NCBI GenBank assembly: GCA_902761665.1
Contig: CACWLA010000005.1
Span: forward strand, 1 to 64,000
Length of the DNA: 64,000 bases
Source of the DNA: an uncultured Lachnospiraceae bacterium
GTDB lineage: Bacteria > Bacillota > Clostridia > Lachnospirales > Lachnospiraceae
Direction: 5' to 3'
Shown piece after piece: positions 60,594 through 64,000 of this stretch (positions are counted from its first letter, which is position 1; the number at the start of each line of letters is the position of its first letter). The notes below the pieces were generated by a model. That model was not told the DNA's origin. It saw only the letters and a list, made by a program, of their open reading frames with translations, and ran no database searches. A program made the position numbers and the translations under genes.

Positions 60594-61562
60594 TCATTCC
60601 TGCGCGGCAGCGTCCGGGATCCCGATGATCGTGCTGACGTTGTCGCTGCCCATGTAGTAGTTCGGGAGGATCCCGTTCCACTGCTGGATGTAGTAATAGT
60701 TGAGGAGATCCTTCGAAAGGTTCTCGGCGATGGCCTTGTTCTTCGCGGCTTCCTTCTGGCCGGCGTACTCCGCAGCATCCGCCTGGATCTTGGTCACGGC
60801 CAGGTCCGCTTCCGCCTGGATGCGGGCCACCTCAGCCGCAGCGTTGGCATCGATCACGGCGCGTTCCGCCGTGGACTTCTGCTCCATGATCTTCTGCTGC
60901 TGCTCGATCTCCGCCTGCAGCTTGTTCTGCGCAGCGACCTGCTTCGCTTCTACCGCGTTCGTAAAGGCATCCGTGAAATCCATGTCCTCGATCGAGGTCC
61001 CGACCACCACGATGTTGTAGCGGCTGAGCTGCTCGGACAGCAGATCCTCGATCTTTTCCGAAAGCTCGTCGCGGGACGCCACCAGGTTCTCGGCGGTGTA
61101 GCGCGCCGTCATGACCTTCACGGCCTCCGAGACGTTCGGGGTGATCACGGTGTCATAGTAGAGCGTTCCGATCCGGCTGTAGATCGTCATCGCGTTTTCC
61201 TTGCTGATCTGGTAGTTGACGGTGTAGACCACCTTCACTTCCTGAATGTCAGAGGAGAAGCAGTTCAGTTCGATGCGGGCTTTCTGCACGCGGTTGTCCA
61301 GAAGCACCACTTCCTGAAAGGGAAGCTTGCCGTGGATGCCGGCGTCCAGGGTGAAGTTCTCCACCTTGCCAAAAGTGGTGACCACGCCGGTGTGGCCGGT
61401 CGGCACCGAGACGAAGCAGGATCCCGCAACGGTGACGACTGCTGCGATCACGCCTAGGATGACCGGCAGACCGGCTTTCCTGCTTTTCGACGTCTGCTTC
61501 ATGATGATACCTGCGACGATACCGCCCAGTAAAAAGAATACGGCTAATCCTGTTGTAAGCAT
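60594..61562 (-). CDS. SPFH/Band 7 (prohibitin-like) membrane protein
   Basis: This is a 322-residue scaffold-type protein. It has two N-terminal membrane segments (residues 4-20 and about 31-52), then the SPFH domain (VSVPTGHTGVVTTFGKVENFTLDAGIHGKLPFQEVVLLDNRVQ) typical of prohibitins. A long Ala/Glu/Gln coiled coil follows (about residues 215-290), with a C-terminus QQWNGILPNYYMGSDNVSTI that is common in this family. Such proteins form membrane-associated oligomers and modulate proteases or membrane domains. The gene is monocistronic with its own terminator; no NfeD partner is adjacent. Confidence 0.9.
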   Translation of the reverse strand: MLTTGLAVFFLLGGIVAGIIMKQTSKSRKAGLPVILGVIAAVVTVAGSCFVSVPTGHTGVVTTFGKVENFTLDAGIHGKLPFQEVVLLDNRVQKARIELNCFSSDIQEVKVVYTVNYQISKENAMTIYSRIGTLYYDTVITPNVSEAVKVMTARYTAENLVASRDELSEKIEDLLSEQLSRYNIVVVGTSIEDMDFTDAFTNAVEAKQVAAQNKLQAEIEQQQKIMEQKSTAERAVIDANAAAEVARIQAEADLAVTKIQADAAEYAGQKEAAKNKAIAENLSKDLLNYYYIQQWNGILPNYYMGSDNVSTIIGIPDAAAQE

Positions 61563-61700
61563 CTTTCGTACCTCCTTAAACGTACTGTGATGTTGTTTGC
61601 TGCCAAAGCTTTTTTCAAGCTTGTTAAAAGTATATCACACTTTTCCGCTCTTGTGTAAAAATTCGGACTTTTCCGCACGGTTATGCGGTTTTCGAAGCAT

Positions 61701-61725
61701 TTGAAAAACCGCCTTGCGGCGGTTT
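61701..61725 (-). terminator. Terminator after the AEC transporter gene
   Basis: AAACCGCC (61706-61713) pairs with GGCGGTTT (61718-61725), followed on the minus strand by TTTTTCAA. It lies about 60 bases past the stop. Confidence 0.75.
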
Positions 61726-61781
61726 TCAGCGGGCGGAAACAGTTTTTTCGAATAATCAGGCGCGTTTCGGGAGGTCCTTTT

Positions 61782-62699
61782 CTACCCCACGATGTGCGCC
61801 CAGAGGGGCAGGGTGACCATGCTGATGAGGGTGCTCAGGACCACGCATTTCGTGGCAAACTCCGCATCGCTCTCATAGCGGGCGGCCAGGATCGCCGCAG
61901 TGGCGCCGGCAGGCATGCCGGTCATGAGGACGCTCACGCCGTGGGACACGTTGTCCAAGCCGAGAAGCATCCCGAGGCCGAAGGCCGCAGCCGGAAGCAG
62001 CACGAGGCGCAGGGCGGAAAAGCCGATCGTCGCCTTGCCGAAGATCGAAAGGAGCGGTACGTCCGCCAGGATGGTCCCGACGATGATCATGGTGAGCGCA
62101 GTGTTGCAGTTTCCGAGGTACTGGATGGGCTTCAGGATCACGGCCGGCGGGCGGAAGCCCGTGACCATGCAGATGAGGCCCAGGTAGATCGCGACCAGCG
62201 CCGGATGCGTGAGCACGTTTTTCAGGACCTTTTTCGGATCCGCCTTCTCTCCTGCCACGAAATAGCTGGTGCCGACGGACCACATGATGATCCGCATCGG
62301 GATCAGGAAGATCGAGGTATACAGCACGCCGACGGAGCTGTAGATGCCTTCGGCGATCGGATTGCCCAGAAAGCCGCTCATCGGTACGATGGTGCAGTAC
62401 TGCAGCACTTTCTTCCGGCGCTGCTCCTGCCCGTTGTAAATGAAGCGGTTGAGGAGCAGGCAGACCGCCTGCAGGATCACGGCCGAGACCAGCAGCAGGC
62501 CGCAGGTCTTCAGGATGTCCGGCGTGAAATCGATCAGAAACGACTTGAAGATATTGCAGGGGATCACGACTTTGATGCAAAGATCCGAAAGAGTCTTTTT
62601 CCCCTCCGCGCCGATGACGCCTGTTTTCTTCAGCAGGGCGCCGACCATCATCAGGATGAATAAGGTGATCTGGAGGCTGATCAGTGACCACAGGTCCAT
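61782..62699 (-). CDS. AEC family transporter (auxin efflux carrier-like)
   Basis: This is a 305-residue membrane protein with about ten segments. It shows the AEC pattern of short helices, KTLSDLCIKVVIPCNIFKSFL near the N-terminus, PMSGFLGNPIAEGIY, and MTGMPAGATAAILAARYESDAEFATKCVVLSTLISMVTLPLW at the end. Bacterial members carry malate, malonate or other organic anions; the substrate here is unknown. ATG 62699 (MDLWSLISLQ) is preferred to an upstream TTG, although its ribosome site is only moderate. Confidence 0.88.
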   Translation of the reverse strand: MDLWSLISLQITLFILMMVGALLKKTGVIGAEGKKTLSDLCIKVVIPCNIFKSFLIDFTPDILKTCGLLLVSAVILQAVCLLLNRFIYNGQEQRRKKVLQYCTIVPMSGFLGNPIAEGIYSSVGVLYTSIFLIPMRIIMWSVGTSYFVAGEKADPKKVLKNVLTHPALVAIYLGLICMVTGFRPPAVILKPIQYLGNCNTALTMIIVGTILADVPLLSIFGKATIGFSALRLVLLPAAAFGLGMLLGLDNVSHGVSVLMTGMPAGATAAILAARYESDAEFATKCVVLSTLISMVTLPLWAHIVG

Positions 62700-62730
62700 G
62701 ATGAAGCCCGTCCTTTCTCGTTTGTTCAAG

Positions 62731-62757
62731 AAAAGGCCGGGGCCGTGAAGGCCCCGG
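62731..62757 (-). terminator. Terminator after the TAXI binding-protein gene
   Basis: CCGGGGCC (62737-62744) pairs with GGCCCCGG (62750-62757), followed on the minus strand by TTTT. It implies that this transcript stops before the AEC gene. Confidence 0.75.
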
Positions 62758-62775
62758 TCTTCCGGTCATCGGAAA

Positions 62776-63771
62776 TTATTTGATGATACCGACTTCCTTG
62801 TAGAACTTTTCTGCACCGGGGTGCAGCTTGATCGGCAGATCGTTGGCGATGAACGCTTTTTCCTTCATCATGAAGAACACAGCGCTGGCTTCCGCCATCT
62901 TTTCAGCCTGTTCGTACAGGGCTTTCGCCATCTGATAGGCTTCGTCTTCGCCGAGGTTCTTGTTGCAGATGACCATGCACTTCACGCCGAAGGTCGGGAC
63001 GTCTTCTTCCTGATTCGGATAGGTCTTGGCCGGGATGGTGGCTTTGTAGTAAGCAGGGTTCCTGGCAACGATCTTATCCAGTTCTTCTTCGGTGAAGCCG
63101 AGCCATACGCATTCCTTGGTGGTGGCAGCACTCTGATGCGCGCCGACCGGGATGCCGGCGAACGCGGTGGAGGCACTCATCATGCCGTCAGCCACGTTGT
63201 TGGCGCCTTCGCCCAGGGTCACGTTGGTGAAGGTCGCGCCGTTTTCCTTGCTGATGCCGGCGATCTCAAGGCCGAGCAGAGCGGAGGATTCGGAAGTGGA
63301 AGCGGAGGGGCCTACACCGTAGGTGCCCTTGGGATCCGCATCGTGCAGATACTTCCAGCCGGTGGACTTCAGAGCGATCCAGTTGGACAGGGACGGATAC
63401 ACGGCGCCAATGGCGCAGATGTTTTCCTGCTTGCCCGATTCCGCAAACTTGCCGGTGCCGTTTACGGCATCCAGAGCAGCATCGCCGGAGCACATGCCGA
63501 GCTGGATCTCGCCGCTGTTGACTTTCTTGGCGTTCTCATTGGAGCCGGTGGAGGTGGTAGCATCCACGTTCATGCCGTTGATGTTGTTGGTGAAGGTCGC
63601 AGCAACCCGGACAGCCGCGGCATACATGGTGCCGGTGGAGTCCGCGCCGCCGATGGTCAGACGGTCGCCGGTGTACTTGTAGCCGCCGGTCTCGCCGCCT
63701 TTGTCGCCGCCGCAGGCAGCAAGCGCCAGGACCATCGTCAGGACCAGAAGCAGGCTAACGATTTTCTTCAT
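62776..63771 (-). CDS. TAXI family TRAP transporter solute-binding lipoprotein
   Basis: This is the extracellular receptor of a TRAP-type uptake system (TAXI = TRAP-associated extracytoplasmic immunogenic). The 331-residue product has a lipoprotein signal with lipobox LAAC (Cys about 20) and then the TAXI pattern: RLTIGGADSTGTMYAAAVRVAATF, STGSNENAKKVNSGEIQLGMCSGDAALDAVNG, DADPKGTYGVGPSASTSES. Such receptors often bind glutamate or other dicarboxylates; the ligand is unpredicted. The fused permease gene lies 75 bases upstream on the same strand, although TAXI genes usually precede their permease. ATG 63771 follows AAGGAG. Confidence 0.92.
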   Translation of the reverse strand: MKKIVSLLLVLTMVLALAACGGDKGGETGGYKYTGDRLTIGGADSTGTMYAAAVRVAATFTNNINGMNVDATTSTGSNENAKKVNSGEIQLGMCSGDAALDAVNGTGKFAESGKQENICAIGAVYPSLSNWIALKSTGWKYLHDADPKGTYGVGPSASTSESSALLGLEIAGISKENGATFTNVTLGEGANNVADGMMSASTAFAGIPVGAHQSAATTKECVWLGFTEEELDKIVARNPAYYKATIPAKTYPNQEEDVPTFGVKCMVICNKNLGEDEAYQMAKALYEQAEKMAEASAVFFMMKEKAFIANDLPIKLHPGAEKFYKEVGIIK

Positions 63772-63846
63772 TGTTACTTCTCCTTTTTTGATGTTTTTAT
63801 AGAACGAAAACGCTGGGTTTTCGGGCTATCGAAACGGGTTTTGCCC

Positions 63847-64000
63847 TTATGCGGGCTGAGTTTTCTTTTTCTGCATCTTCGTCAGCACGAACAGGCCGAC
63901 CAGCACGACCAGGCCGACGACGCTCAGAAGGTCGTTCGGGATCATCATGCAGAAGCCTGCCGCAAGCACCAGCAGACGGATGACCCAGTTCACCTTCTTC
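63847..64000 (-). CDS. Probable TRAP transporter permease, C-terminal end (gene runs off the right edge)
   Basis: Only the last 50 codons are visible. They encode a basic stretch (KKVNWVIR), two hydrophobic segments (LLVLAAGFCMMIPNDLLSVVG and VVLVGLFVLTK), and a basic tail MQKKKTQPA before the TAA stop. The pattern and position directly upstream of a TAXI binding protein fit the end of a fused DctQM-type TRAP permease. The assignment rests mostly on context. Confidence 0.6.
   Translation of the reverse strand, partial: KKVNWVIRLLVLAAGFCMMIPNDLLSVVGLVVLVGLFVLTKMQKKKTQPA

Overview
The window looks like a chromosome segment of a moderately GC-rich Gram-positive member of the Clostridia, possibly a gut Lachnospiraceae or Oscillospiraceae relative. 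The evidence is a pyruvate:ferredoxin oxidoreductase, a Firmicute-type division cluster, RapZ and a B. subtilis-like ThrR, BMP-type nucleoside ABC transport genes, lipoproteins with LxxC lipoboxes, strong AGGAGG ribosome sites, and a cohesin/dockerin gene pair. I saw no phage, insertion sequence, CRISPR array or rRNA. Long open frames opposite real genes are shadows caused by the GC-rich third codon positions.

Layout. 1-1353 is the N-terminal part of nifJ (-), divergent from a frameshifted rqcH (+, 1514-3224). 3193-14891 (-) is a division and cell-wall cluster read as mraZ, rsmH, ftsL, ftsI-like PBP, mraY, murD, ftsW, ftsQ, ftsZ, then rapZ and an orphan solute-binding lipoprotein. 15140-21623 (-) holds a BMP-family nucleoside-type ABC system, with a repeat-tailed DegV protein between the binding protein and the ATPase and permeases. 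21740-25412 (-) reads lgt (with a long Ala/Glu-rich tail), tdk, a small membrane protein and an anchored surface protein. Two tRNA genes (Arg-ACG, Leu-UAG) and a VanX-like dipeptidase follow on +. 26559-33078 carries the aspartate-to-threonine pathway as two divergent units, hom-lysC-asd (-) and thrR-thrC-thrB (+). psuK-psuG and a putative metal exporter follow (+).

36293-45460 (-) holds a DUF4139 protein, then MATE, tgt, yajC, a secreted glucosaminidase with a dockerin, a membrane-anchored cohesin-like protein and rnhA. 45627-52680 (-) is a V-type ATPase operon of the E-DUF2764-A-B-D-I-K type. 52960-55228 (+) is a GPH sugar symporter overlapping a PIG-L deacetylase. 55293-60361 (-) is an AbgT transporter region with a nuclease-related-domain protein and two M20 amidohydrolases. 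The right end has an SPFH protein, an AEC transporter and a TAXI-type TRAP system whose permease runs off the window.

The most interesting items are: the adjacent dockerin-glucosaminidase and cohesin-membrane genes, which may form a two-protein surface complex; repetitive helical tails on two lipid-related proteins (DegV and Lgt); the Chlamydia/spirochaete-like V-ATPase operon with apparent Na+ ligands in subunit K; the rqcH frameshift; and several intergenic regions where a hairpin or terminator overlaps or abuts the next promoter. There is no gene-free stretch longer than 300 bases. Promoter and terminator calls come from reading the sequence, not from a computed search.
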